A DNA stretch of 8,426 nucleotides from an uncultured Christensenellaceae bacterium (lineage in GTDB: Bacteria > Bacillota > Clostridia > Christensenellales > Aristaeellaceae). Position 1 is the first letter of the stretch; every line of letters starts with the position of its first letter. Positions 1 through 6,356 of the stretch are shown here, in pieces. The stretch covers positions 1-8,426 of the forward strand of contig CAJOPV010000061.1 in NCBI GenBank assembly GCA_905236495.1, given 5' to 3'. Below the pieces are notes generated by a model. That model ran no database searches. It was given only the letters and a program-made list of their open reading frames with translations, and was not told where the DNA came from. The translations under genes were made by a program, and so were the position numbers.

Positions 1-17
1 AAAATTTTTCGGCATTG

Positions 18-45
18 GGAACTATTTTCCTTTTCCTTCGTCTGA
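18..45 (+). promoter_or_regulatory. ECF-sigma-like promoter for the VWA protein gene
   Basis: GGAACT at 18-23 and CGTCTGA at 39-45 lie 16 bases apart (GGAAC-N16-CG). This is the spacing and sequence type of extracytoplasmic-function (ECF) sigma promoters, which pair a GGAAC/GAAAC -35 with a CGTC or TCTGA -10. No convincing TTGACA/TATAAT pair lies in the same stretch. The implied start near 50 gives a short leader before the AGGAGG at 65-70. The assignment is inferred from sequence pattern only. Confidence 0.45.
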
Positions 46-78
46 TAGGGTGAGAAGATCAAAAAGGAGGGCGATCCC

Positions 79-1902
79 ATGAAGAAAATGAAAAAAATGC
101 TGTGCGCGGGCCTGGCGCTGATGCTGACGCTGTGCCTGGCGCTGCCTGCCCTGGCCCAGGAGACCATCTGGCAGCGGGGCGACAGCGGCGAGGAAGTCAC
201 CCGAATCCAGGAAAGGCTGAAGGAACTGCTCTACCTGGACCAAGACCCCACCGGCGAATTTGACGAGGAAACGGAGCAGGCCCTCATGGCCTTCCAGCGG
301 CGAAACAGCCTGCTGGTTACCGGCATGGCGGATGAAAAGACCTGTCAGGTGCTGTTTTCGGAAAACGCTCTCGCCCAGGCGGGGGTCAGCAAAAACCTAT
401 TGGATTGGGACATGGCGACAGAGGAAGCCCTGACCGACGGCGTCAGCTATTACTATTCCGCTTCCGCATCCGGGGCCGCCCGGGAATATGAACTGGACTG
501 GAACACCAACGAATACACCTTCTTCCGGGAAAACGGCTTTCAATCCGTCAGCGCGTCGCCTTTTTCCACCTTCGCGGCGGACGTGGATACCGCGTCCTAC
601 GCCCAGCTGCGCTCCCTGATCCTGGCGGGAAAGCCCGTACCCCCGGACGCGGTGCGGGTGGAGGAAATGCTGAACTATTTCCATTATGATTACCTGGAGC
701 CCAAAGGAGACAGCCCCCTGGGGGTCACCATGGAGCTGGCAAAATGCCCCTGGAATAAGGATACCCTGCTTTTGCAGATCGGCCTGCAGGCCGCGCATAT
801 CGGCACGGAGGATCTGCCCAGGAATAACCTGGTGTTTCTCATCGACGTATCCGGCTCCATGTTCGGCTCCGACCGGCTGGATCTGGTGAAGCGGGCGTTC
901 CTGATGCTGCTGGAGGAGCTGGCGCCTACCGATACCGTCTCCATTGTTACCTACGCTTCCCGGGACGAGGTGGTGCTTGCCGGGGTGCCGGCGGCGGACA
1001 AGGTGCGCATCATGGAGGCGATATCCGGCCTGGAGGCCAAGGGCAGCACCAACAGCGCCGCAGGCATCCAGACGGCGTATCAGCTGGCGGAACAGTATGC
1101 TGACGAGGGCAGCGTGAACCGCATCCTCATGGCGACGGACGGGGATTTCAACGTAGGCATTACCAGCGAAGGGGACCTGGCACGGCTGGTGATGGAAAAG
1201 AAGCAGAGCGGCGTGCGCCTCACCATGCTGGGCGTGGGCTACGGCAATTACAAGGATAACAAGCTGGAGGCCCTGGCGGACTACGGCGACGGCAACTATT
1301 ACTACCTGGATTCCATCTTCGAGGCCCGGCGGGCTTTGGTGACGGAAGCGGGGGGCACCTTCGTGGAGGTGGCCCGGGATGTGAAGCTGCAACTGGATTT
1401 TAACCCCGGCAAGGTGGCGGCCTATCGGCTCATCGGGTATGAGGATCGGGTCATGGCGGCCCAGGATTTTGCCGACGATGCCAAGGACGGCGGCGAGATC
1501 GGCAGCGGGCATCGGGTGACGGCGCTGTATGAGATCGTGCCCGCGGGCAGCGAGGCGGATATGAACCTGCCGCAAAGCAAGTACGCCCCGGATTCCTCTT
1601 CCGACAGCCCCGAGTGGCTGACGCTGAACATCCGCTATAAGCTGCCCGGCGAAGCGGAAAGCACCCTGGAAACCTATCCGCTGGAAACGGAAATCAATGC
1701 CGACTGGAGCGATCAGATGCGCTTTGCCGCCGCTGTGGCGGAGGGCGCCATGCTCCTTCGGGACAGCGAATTCAAGGCCGACGCCACCTGGGAGAGCGCC
1801 CTTTCCCTGGCCCGGAGCTGCGGCAGCGTCACCGGCGACCCCTATAAGGAAGAATTTGTGTATCTCCTCACCCTGCTGGAAAGGCAGGCAGCCATTCAAT
1901 AA
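79..1902 (+). CDS. Exported von Willebrand factor A (YfbK-type) protein with N-terminal peptidoglycan-binding domain
   Basis: 607 aa. The start is set by AAGGAGG at 64-70. Residues 1-26 form a Sec signal peptide (Lys-rich start, hydrophobic core, ALA-QE cleavage site). Residues about 30-95 read as a PG_binding_1 domain (WQRGDSGEEVTRIQERL and an FQRRNSL segment). Residues about 140-215 carry the vWF_A N-terminal domain typical of YfbK proteins (PFSTFAADVDTASY from P161, then VRVEEMLNYFHYDY). The VWA domain, about 248-430, has a complete metal-binding MIDAS: D256-V-S-G-S260, T324 and D354. The C-terminal part matches DUF3520 (FVEVARDVKLQLDFNPGKV, then HRVTALYEIVP). YfbK-type proteins are predicted metal-dependent adhesion or scaffold proteins with no established biochemical role. 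An extracytoplasmic protein bound to peptidoglycan is inferred. The ECF-like promoter upstream would fit an envelope-stress role. Family assignment is secure; function is not. Confidence 0.93.
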   Translation: MKKMKKMLCAGLALMLTLCLALPALAQETIWQRGDSGEEVTRIQERLKELLYLDQDPTGEFDEETEQALMAFQRRNSLLVTGMADEKTCQVLFSENALAQAGVSKNLLDWDMATEEALTDGVSYYYSASASGAAREYELDWNTNEYTFFRENGFQSVSASPFSTFAADVDTASYAQLRSLILAGKPVPPDAVRVEEMLNYFHYDYLEPKGDSPLGVTMELAKCPWNKDTLLLQIGLQAAHIGTEDLPRNNLVFLIDVSGSMFGSDRLDLVKRAFLMLLEELAPTDTVSIVTYASRDEVVLAGVPAADKVRIMEAISGLEAKGSTNSAAGIQTAYQLAEQYADEGSVNRILMATDGDFNVGITSEGDLARLVMEKKQSGVRLTMLGVGYGNYKDNKLEALADYGDGNYYYLDSIFEARRALVTEAGGTFVEVARDVKLQLDFNPGKVAAYRLIGYEDRVMAAQDFADDAKDGGEIGSGHRVTALYEIVPAGSEADMNLPQSKYAPDSSSDSPEWLTLNIRYKLPGEAESTLETYPLETEINADWSDQMRFAAAVAEGAMLLRDSEFKADATWESALSLARSCGSVTGDPYKEEFVYLLTLLERQAAIQ

Positions 1903-1921
1903 AAATCGGTTCCTTTGTCCG

Positions 1922-1951
1922 GCGGGTCTTCCCTGGAGGGCCCGCTTTTTT
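1922..1951 (+). terminator. Intrinsic terminator after the VWA gene
   Basis: The arms at 1922-1931 and 1936-1945 pair (GCGGG with CCCGC, extended inward with G-U pairs) and are followed by TTTTTT at 1946-1951. It begins 19 bases after the stop codon and separates the VWA gene from the aminopeptidase gene. Confidence 0.85.
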
Positions 1952-1953
1952 GC

Positions 1954-1982
1954 TTGTATTTTTCCCGCATCCGTGGTAGGAT
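1954..1982 (+). promoter_or_regulatory. Possible sigma-A promoter for the M18 aminopeptidase
   Basis: TTGTAT (1954-1959), a 17-base spacer and TAGGAT (1977-1982) fit the spacing of a vegetative promoter but match consensus only moderately. The position, just after a terminator and about 40 bases before the start codon, supports it. Confidence 0.45.
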
Positions 1983-2023
1983 AGTTGCGGCAAACCGGCA
2001 ATGCAATAAAGGAGTGATGATGG

Positions 2024-3412
2024 ATGGAACGCCCCAACGCCTGGAAAAAGTATGATAAAAAGGCTCTGAAAGCGGTGGAGGCCGCCGCCAAGGGATATAA
2101 GGCCTACCTGGACGCCGGCAAGACCGAGCGGGAATGCGCCCGGGAAGCGGTGCGCCTGGCGGAGGAAAACGGGTATATCGATCTGAGGGCCGCCATTCAA
2201 AAGGGACATGGCGTAAAGCCGGGGGACAAGCTTTATCAGGTGCAGATGGGGAAGGCCGTGATGCTGTTCCACGTAGGCCGCAATCCCCTGGAAAAGGGCC
2301 TGAACATCGTGGGGGCCCATATCGATTCCCCCCGCATCGATATCAAGCAAAACCCCTTTTATGAGGATACCGACATCGCCTACGCCGACACCCACTATTA
2401 CGGCGGCATCAAGAAATATCAATGGGTGGCCCGGCCCCTGGCCCTCCACGGCGTGGTGGCGAAGAAGGACGGCACGCTGGTGCCCATCGTCATCGGCGAG
2501 GACGAGAACGACCCGGTAGTGGGCATTTCCGATCTGCTCATCCACCTGAGCCAGGAGCAGATGGGGAAAAAGCTCAGCGAAGCCATCACCGGCGAAAGCC
2601 TGGATATCATGCTGGCGGGCCAGCCCCTGCAGGGGGAGGAGAAGGAGCCGGTGAAGGCCATGCTGCTGAAATTCCTCCGGGACAAGTACGGCCTGGAGGA
2701 GGAGGATATGATCTCCGCCGAAATCGAGGCCGTGCCCGCCGGGAAAGCCCGGGATTACGGCCTGGACCGCAGCATGATCTTGGGCTACGGGCACGACGAC
2801 CGGGTGTGCGCTTACGCCGAATTGGCCGCCATGTTCCAATTGCCCGCGGCGCCGGAATACACCTGCTGCTGCCTGCTTGCGGATAAAGAGGAGATCGGCA
2901 GCGTAGGCGCCACCGGCATGCAGGCCCAGTATTTTGAAAACGCGGTGGCGGAGCTGATGCAGCTGACAGGCGAAGGCGGCGATCTGAAGCTCCGCCGGGC
3001 TTTGGCAAACAGCCGCATGCTCTCCTGCGACGTCAGCGCGGGCTACGATCCCCTCTACGCCTCCGCTTTTGAAAAGAAAAACGCCGCCTACCTGGGCCGG
3101 GGCGTCTGCTACAATAAGTTCACGGGCCGGGGCGGCAAATCCGGCAGTAACGATGCCAACGCTGAGTTCATGGGCCGTCTGCGGAAGATCATGGACGAAC
3201 ATAATGTGTCCTGGCAGACCGCGGAGCTGGGCCGGGTGGATTTGGGCGGCGGCGGCACCATCGCCTATATCTGCGCCCTCTACGGCATGGAGGTCATCGA
3301 CAGCGGCGTGCCCGTCCTCTCCATGCACGCCCCTAACGAGATCATCAGCAAGGCGGACCTGTACGAAGCCATTCAGGCCTATACCGCTTTCCTGATCGAC
3401 ATGGAAGGCTGA
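2024..3412 (+). CDS. apeA: M18 family metallo-aminopeptidase (ApeA type)
   Basis: 462 aa, the usual length for bacterial M18 aminopeptidase 1. M18 enzymes are cytoplasmic di-zinc exopeptidases that remove N-terminal residues, often acidic ones, from peptides. No signal peptide is present. Expected metal and catalytic residues are in place: H99 in GAHIDSPR, D258 in GYGHDDR, E289 (general base) and E290 (zinc ligand) in DKEEIGS, D336 in SCDVSAGYDP, and H435 in SMHAPNE. The DTHYYGGIKKYQW segment is typical of the group 1 (ApeA) branch. The start is ATG 2024 with AAAGGAG at 2008-2014; ATGs at 2017 and 2020 are out of frame. It appears monocistronic, between two terminators. The family and zinc site are clear; substrate preference is inferred from the family. 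Confidence 0.93.
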   Translation: MERPNAWKKYDKKALKAVEAAAKGYKAYLDAGKTERECAREAVRLAEENGYIDLRAAIQKGHGVKPGDKLYQVQMGKAVMLFHVGRNPLEKGLNIVGAHIDSPRIDIKQNPFYEDTDIAYADTHYYGGIKKYQWVARPLALHGVVAKKDGTLVPIVIGEDENDPVVGISDLLIHLSQEQMGKKLSEAITGESLDIMLAGQPLQGEEKEPVKAMLLKFLRDKYGLEEEDMISAEIEAVPAGKARDYGLDRSMILGYGHDDRVCAYAELAAMFQLPAAPEYTCCCLLADKEEIGSVGATGMQAQYFENAVAELMQLTGEGGDLKLRRALANSRMLSCDVSAGYDPLYASAFEKKNAAYLGRGVCYNKFTGRGGKSGSNDANAEFMGRLRKIMDEHNVSWQTAELGRVDLGGGGTIAYICALYGMEVIDSGVPVLSMHAPNEIISKADLYEAIQAYTAFLIDMEG

Positions 3413-3431
3413 TCCTGCCAAAATAAAATAA

Positions 3432-3462
3432 CTGCCGGGGCTCATCGCCTCGGCAGCTTTTT
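3432..3462. terminator. Bidirectional terminator between convergent genes
   Basis: CTGCCGGGG (3432-3440) pairs with CCTCGGCAG (3448-3456) around a 7-base loop, with one G-U pair. On the + strand it is followed by CTTTTT, ending the aminopeptidase transcript. On the - strand the hairpin is followed by TTATTTTATTTT (complement of 3420-3431). It starts just 16 bases beyond the stop of the opposing lipoprotein gene, so it can serve both genes. Confidence 0.85.
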
Positions 3463-3477
3463 CATGTATTGGAATGC

Positions 3478-4269
3478 TTACTGCACCTGCTTCAGGGTAT
3501 CCCGGAAGTGGGCCACCACGCCCATATAGGCTTCGTTGTACCCGGCGGGGCAGGACATATGCAGCGTGATGATCCTGTTGCCGTCCAGCAGTGCCACCAT
3601 CACCCGGCCCCGGACGATGGTGCCGTCGTAATACACGCCCCGGTAGTTGGCGTAGTAGCCGTCCTTCTTGAGCAGGGTGCGGGCCGCCAGCTCGGTGGTG
3701 GTCCATTCGGCGTAGTTGTATTGCCCGATCTCCTTGAGCATGTTCCTGACTTCCGTCTTGGTATCCGCCAGCTTATAGGCGGAGGGGACAGAGGTGATCT
3801 TCACCGTCATCACGGCGTTTACGTTATCGTAGGCATTGGGATCCTGCAGGATCAGGGTATCGGCGGCGGAGGTATCCATCTGCCAGCCCACGGGGGCCTG
3901 GAAGGAAAGCTTCAGGTTATTCGCCACGGCGTCGCCGTAGGTGAAGGTCAGCGGCGGGCGGGGGGTCGGCGTGGGCATATCGATGGGGTTCAGGGGGATG
4001 GGGGTGGCCCCGGCGTAAATCTGATTGCCCAGGGTATCGTAGGCCGCGCCGGGGATGTAACCGCTGCCGCCGTCCTCCTCGGAGGCGGGGTCATAGCCCT
4101 CCGGCAGGCTGTTTTCAGGCCTGGCGGGGGCGTCGGTGGCGGTGTTCACCGTCATGGGGTCGGCCTGCTGGGATACGGTGCCGGCCTCGGGATAGGATTC
4201 ATTGGCGGCGCACCCGGCGACCAGGATCACCGTCAGCGCCAGCGAGAAAAGCAGCAACGCTTTTTTCAT
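3478..4269 (-). CDS. Secreted lipoprotein of unknown function with Pro/Thr-rich linker
   Basis: 263 aa. Residues 1-20 are a lipoprotein signal peptide with lipobox V17-A-G-C20, so the mature protein should be lipid-anchored at Cys20 on the outer face of the membrane. Residues 21-105 form a low-complexity acidic and Pro-rich linker ending in PTPTPRPP. Residues about 107-263 look like one folded domain of mixed strands and helices (LKLSFQAPVGWQ, then GYYANYRGVYYDGTIVRGRVMVALLDGNRIITLHMSCP, ending in a helix FRDTLKQV). This layout resembles PsbP/DcrB-like small domains on clostridial lipoproteins, but no diagnostic motif is visible, so that is a guess. The start at 4269 has AAGGAGG (complement of 4279-4285). 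It has its own promoter and converges on the aminopeptidase gene. No function is claimed. Confidence 0.85.
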   Translation of the reverse strand: MKKALLLFSLALTVILVAGCAANESYPEAGTVSQQADPMTVNTATDAPARPENSLPEGYDPASEEDGGSGYIPGAAYDTLGNQIYAGATPIPLNPIDMPTPTPRPPLTFTYGDAVANNLKLSFQAPVGWQMDTSAADTLILQDPNAYDNVNAVMTVKITSVPSAYKLADTKTEVRNMLKEIGQYNYAEWTTTELAARTLLKKDGYYANYRGVYYDGTIVRGRVMVALLDGNRIITLHMSCPAGYNEAYMGVVAHFRDTLKQVQ

Positions 4270-4345
4270 CGGAAGAAGCCTCCTTCATCGCCCTTGCCTG
4301 CTTCAAAAAGCGGCATGCGAAAAAATGTCCGGGGATGTTTATACT

Positions 4346-4374
4346 ATTGTAACAGTTTCTTCATCTTTCGTCAA
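4346..4374 (-). promoter_or_regulatory. Sigma-A promoter for the lipoprotein gene
   Basis: Read on the - strand: TTGACG (complement of 4369-4374), exactly 17 bases, then TACAAT (complement of 4346-4351). The leader to the start codon is about 70 bases. No clear terminator separates this promoter from the upstream yhaM stop, so some read-through from yhaM is possible. Confidence 0.85.
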
Positions 4375-4410
4375 GGGTTTTCCCGCTATCCGATGGCGTT
4401 TTCAACAATT

Positions 4411-5427
4411 TTACAATAAGCCGTCGTAGGCGCTGGCATTTTCAGCCGGCGCGGCGGCCTGCTCCTCCGCCAGGGCTGCCAGGGCGGCGTAGGTGCGGGG
4501 GTGATAGAGCCTGCGGTCCAGCGACCAGATTTTTTCCGAGAAGGCCCCCACGGGGGTGCGGCGCATCACGCCCTCCATTTCGTTCATCTTGGCGTCCATA
4601 TCGTCCAATAGGTGCAGCATTTCGGCCTCCGGGAACATGGGGGGCCGGGGGCTGCCGTGATCCGGCTGCCCGTGGTGAGAGATCACCATATGGGAAAGCA
4701 GCAGCACGTATTCCCCGGTGACGCCGCAGCGCCGGGCGGCCTCCTGTACCTGGCTGACGCCATGTACCAGATGGCCCAGCAGCTGGCCTTCCGCGGAATA
4801 ATCGGATACGTTGCCCGCCTCGTCGGAAATAAATTCCGCCGTTTTGCTCAGGTCATGGGCGATGCACCCTGCCAGGAGCAGATCGGCGTCCAGGAAGGGA
4901 TACAGGGGCAGCATCGCCTCCGCCGCCCGGAGCACCGATAGGGTGTGATGCAATAGGCCGCTTTTTTCCGCATGGTGCACCCGCTGGGCGGCGGGATAAT
5001 AATTCAGCCGATCGCCGCACATGCGGATCATTTCCCGCAGAATCTTTTGCAGCTCCGGGGTATGCATGCTGTCGATGACGCGGTGGATTTCATTCAGCAT
5101 GCTTTCCGGCTTTTCCGGGGCGCAGGGCATCAGCTGGGAGGCGTCCACGTCGTCCTCCGGGCCGGGATTGCGCAGGCGCTCCACGCGCAGCTGCAATCTC
5201 CCGTTGTATTCCTGCACCGTGCCCCGCACCTTCACCACGGCCCCCTGCCTGGGGGGCTGCACCGTACCGTCCCACATCTTGCAGTTGATATCCCCGGTGG
5301 TATCGCACAGGGTCATATCCAGGTATTTCCCGCCGTTGGAGGAGGTGCGCTGCTCCGCGGAGCGGACCAGTAAAAAGCCTTCAAATTTCACATCCCGGCT
5401 CAGGGATGCCACAGTCAGCTGGCGCAT
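4411..5427 (-). CDS. yhaM: YhaM-type 3'-5' exoribonuclease (OB-fold plus HD domain)
   Basis: 338 aa, close to the usual length of about 310-340. YhaM enzymes are cytoplasmic, metal-dependent 3'-to-5' exoribonucleases of Gram-positive bacteria involved in RNA turnover. Residues about 12-88 form the nucleic-acid-binding OB-fold (FEGFLLVRSAEQRTSSNGGKYLDMTLCDTTG, then GRLQLRVERL). The HD domain, about 150-280, shows H161 (GLLHHTLSVL), H191-D192 (AHDLSK), H246 and H251-H252 (LSHMVISHHG), and the family stretch HGSPRPPMFPEAEMLHLLDDMDAK. The common HD-x-G-K reads HDLSK here, with Ser for Gly and all metal ligands kept. It follows the DUF1858 gene by 21 bases, with an AAGAGGA-type site between them, and shares its promoter. 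The C-terminal tail of about 20 residues is Ala-rich and probably disordered. Confidence 0.92.
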   Translation of the reverse strand: MRQLTVASLSRDVKFEGFLLVRSAEQRTSSNGGKYLDMTLCDTTGDINCKMWDGTVQPPRQGAVVKVRGTVQEYNGRLQLRVERLRNPGPEDDVDASQLMPCAPEKPESMLNEIHRVIDSMHTPELQKILREMIRMCGDRLNYYPAAQRVHHAEKSGLLHHTLSVLRAAEAMLPLYPFLDADLLLAGCIAHDLSKTAEFISDEAGNVSDYSAEGQLLGHLVHGVSQVQEAARRCGVTGEYVLLLSHMVISHHGQPDHGSPRPPMFPEAEMLHLLDDMDAKMNEMEGVMRRTPVGAFSEKIWSLDRRLYHPRTYAALAALAEEQAAAPAENASAYDGLL

Positions 5428-5448
5428 GGATCGATCCTCTTTTTCGGT

Positions 5449-5658
5449 TTATTCGGCAGTAGCCAGGAATTCGTTCAGCTGGTGCACCAGCTCGTCCGCG
5501 TTGGCCCCGTGAACGGCGCAGGCCATCTCGATGGATTCGCCGATGGAATGGGGGCAGCCCAGGCAATGCATGCCAAACTCCATAAAAATGCGGGCGGTGC
5601 CCCGGTGAATATTCAGCACCTCGCCGATGCTCATGGTTTTATCAACGGAATTCTGCAT
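5449..5658 (-). CDS. DUF1858 / hybrid-cluster-protein-associated CxxC domain protein
   Basis: 69 aa. The frame is open up to 5709, but ATG 5658 is chosen because AAAGGAG (complement of 5666-5672) lies 7 bases before it. The longer form would also start inside the -10 region of the promoter. The whole protein is one DUF1858 domain: SIGEVLNIHRGTARIFMEFGMHCLGCPHSIGESIEMACAVHG, with C32-L-G-C35 as the conserved pair. Members occur beside or fused to hybrid-cluster (prismane) proteins and other redox proteins and are thought to do disulfide or metal-thiol chemistry; the exact role is not established. It is the first gene of an operon with yhaM. Family assignment is strong; the link to RNA decay is only by position. 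Confidence 0.88.
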   Translation of the reverse strand: MQNSVDKTMSIGEVLNIHRGTARIFMEFGMHCLGCPHSIGESIEMACAVHGANADELVHQLNEFLATAE

Positions 5659-5693
5659 AGGTCTTCTCCTTTCAGGCGGTTTTGCCATCTCAC

Positions 5694-5722
5694 ATGATAC
5701 CTTATCCAACCCGGAATGTCAA
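5694..5722 (-). promoter_or_regulatory. Near-consensus sigma-A promoter for the DUF1858-yhaM operon
   Basis: Read on the - strand: TTGACA (complement of 5717-5722), exactly 17 bases, then TATCAT (complement of 5694-5699). The transcript should start about 30 bases before the ATG at 5658. Confidence 0.88.
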
Positions 5723-5745
5723 TCGACGGCGGGGCCCGAAGGCTG

Positions 5746-5777
5746 AAAAACCCCCGGCGGAGGAGCTCCGCCGGGGG
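5746..5777 (-). terminator. Strong intrinsic terminator of a mostly missing - strand gene
   Basis: An 11-bp perfect GC stem (arms 5751-5761 and 5767-5777, 5-base loop) is followed on the - strand by TTTTT (complement of 5746-5750). It lies 16 bases past the stop of the gene remnant at 5794-5871 and insulates the DUF1858-yhaM operon from upstream transcription. Confidence 0.9.
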
Positions 5778-5793
5778 AGGGGATGGGGATGGA

Positions 5794-5871
5794 TCAATCC
5801 ATGATGGCTTTCAGGACTTCCACCTGATCCTTGTAAGCCTGAGCGTAGCGCCCGAAGGCCTGATAACAACT
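5794..5871 (-). pseudogene. C-terminal remnant of a lost host gene
   Basis: On the - strand an open frame ends in TGA (complement of 5794-5796) and reads CYQAFGRYAQAYKDQV followed by EVLKAIMD. It has the composition and codon use of the GC-rich neighbours and looks like a normal amphipathic C-terminal helix. It is followed at once by a strong terminator, as a real gene end would be. Upstream the frame runs only to about 5886, entering AT-rich DNA of different character, with no start codon or ribosome binding site. I infer that the body of this gene was deleted or replaced when the adjacent islet arrived. I do not recognise the parent family. Confidence 0.6.
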
Positions 5872-5875
5872 TAAT

Positions 5876-6208
5876 TTAAACGCCGATTAATTCAGTTAAT
5901 AGATCATCGCCTCTTTTCGTATCACTAAGCATTTCTATTGAATGTGCCCATGCAAAAAGGACACATCCTGCCGTTTTCAAATTTCTTCCTGATCCACCAG
6001 CAAGATTCCATTTCGAGGAAGTATAATTGTTCTGTGTGTAAACAGTGATTTGACTTGTCAGAGCTTTTGCCTGTGCATTGTCAACTCTCAAAATGCAAGA
6101 AACAAGGACTATTGTAGTTAAGAAACACAACAATCGTTTGGATAACGCAGAGAGATTGAGGCTGTGTTTATTTGGTTTTTTTTCTTTGTTATGCTTCCAT
6201 CTGGACAT
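5876..6208 (-). CDS. Truncated secreted C39-like cysteine peptidase (N-terminal part)
   Basis: 110 aa, start at 6208 set by AAGGAGG (complement of 6216-6222). Residues 1-25 are very Lys-rich, 26-41 are hydrophobic (LLCFLTTIVLVSCIL), and AQAKA at 45-49 is a plausible signal peptidase site. The rest (ITVYTQNNYTSSKWNLAGG, then NLKTAGCVLFAWAHSIEML) resembles the start of the papain-like C39-like domain, where a YxQ...W segment is followed by a Gly-Cys with the catalytic Cys (C82 here) at a helix start. The frame stops at residue 110, before the expected catalytic His and Asp. It is therefore either an inactive fragment or a short divergent relative. Codon use is AT-rich, unlike the neighbours. 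The C39-like call is by eye and moderate; the truncation is a stronger inference because it coincides with the compositional boundary. Confidence 0.6.
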   Translation of the reverse strand: MSRWKHNKEKKPNKHSLNLSALSKRLLCFLTTIVLVSCILRVDNAQAKALTSQITVYTQNNYTSSKWNLAGGSGRNLKTAGCVLFAWAHSIEMLSDTKRGDDLLTELIGV

Positions 6209-6269
6209 TTCAATTCCTCCTTGCGGTAAAAATGGATGGATGAGAAACTTTTTGATCTATTTCATGGAC

Positions 6270-6298
6270 ATTATAGTAAAAAAATATACTAAAGTCAA
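6270..6298 (-). promoter_or_regulatory. Near-consensus promoter for the C39-like fragment
   Basis: Read on the - strand: TTGACT (complement of 6293-6298), exactly 17 bases, then TATAAT (complement of 6270-6275). This is a very strong vegetative-type promoter for a gene that looks broken, with a leader of about 55 bases. Confidence 0.85.
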
Positions 6299-6350
6299 TA
6301 GTAAAAATATCATCTATTTATTAAATATGTGATTGGCTGCCGGGAGGCTT

Positions 6351-6356
6351 TATAAT
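6351..6356 (+). promoter_or_regulatory. -10 element before the XRE regulator gene
   Basis: A perfect TATAAT lies about 55 bases before the start codon. The hexamer at the right distance upstream (TGTGAT, 6328-6333) is a poor -35 and falls at the edge of the AT-rich islet, so the islet may have replaced the original upstream half of this promoter. Confidence 0.55.

Larger units (their letters stand above)
5872..6330. other. AT-rich islet of foreign appearance
   Basis: G+C is 34% by hand count over 5881-6330, against about 62% in a sample stretch of metK and similarly GC-rich DNA on both flanks. The change is abrupt at both ends: near 5871, where the host gene remnant stops, and near 6330, just before the regulator gene. 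It contains one truncated secreted-protein gene with its own promoter. No transposase, clear terminal inverted repeats or target duplication were found at the edges. Confidence 0.65.

Noticed and set aside
397..2091. Long open frame on the - strand opposite the VWA gene
   Set aside because: It is a His/Gly/Arg-rich antisense shadow of GC-rich coding DNA with no ribosome binding site or domain; the + strand frame has a signal peptide and recognisable domains.
1868..3706. 612-codon open frame on the - strand opposite the aminopeptidase
   Set aside because: It crosses a terminator and the lipoprotein gene, has shadow composition, and is opposed by a full M18 protein with all zinc ligands.
4299..4318. 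Small hairpin in the lipoprotein gene leader (GCCTGCTTCAAAAAGCGGC)
   Set aside because: It is about 7 bp with a bulge, has no terminator tail on the transcribed strand and matches no known leader RNA; it is too weak to call a regulatory element.
3469..4419. 316-codon + strand frame over the lipoprotein gene
   Set aside because: Gly/His/Val-rich shadow with no ribosome binding site; the - strand frame has a lipobox, promoter and ribosome binding site.
5659..5709. Longer start for the DUF1858 protein at 5709
   Set aside because: The extension would begin within the -10 region of its own promoter and lacks a ribosome binding site; ATG 5658 has AAAGGAG at the right distance.
5871..6330. Transposon ends or target-site duplication around the AT-rich islet
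   Set aside because: The edges are both AT-rich (TTAATTTAAA on the left, TTTATTAAATA on the right), but they do not form an exact direct or inverted repeat of convincing length.
6078..6332. 84-codon + strand frame in the AT-rich islet (MSTLKMQETRTIV...)
   Set aside because: It is antisense to the signal-peptide region and promoter of the C39-like gene, has no good ribosome binding site, and shows no recognisable feature.
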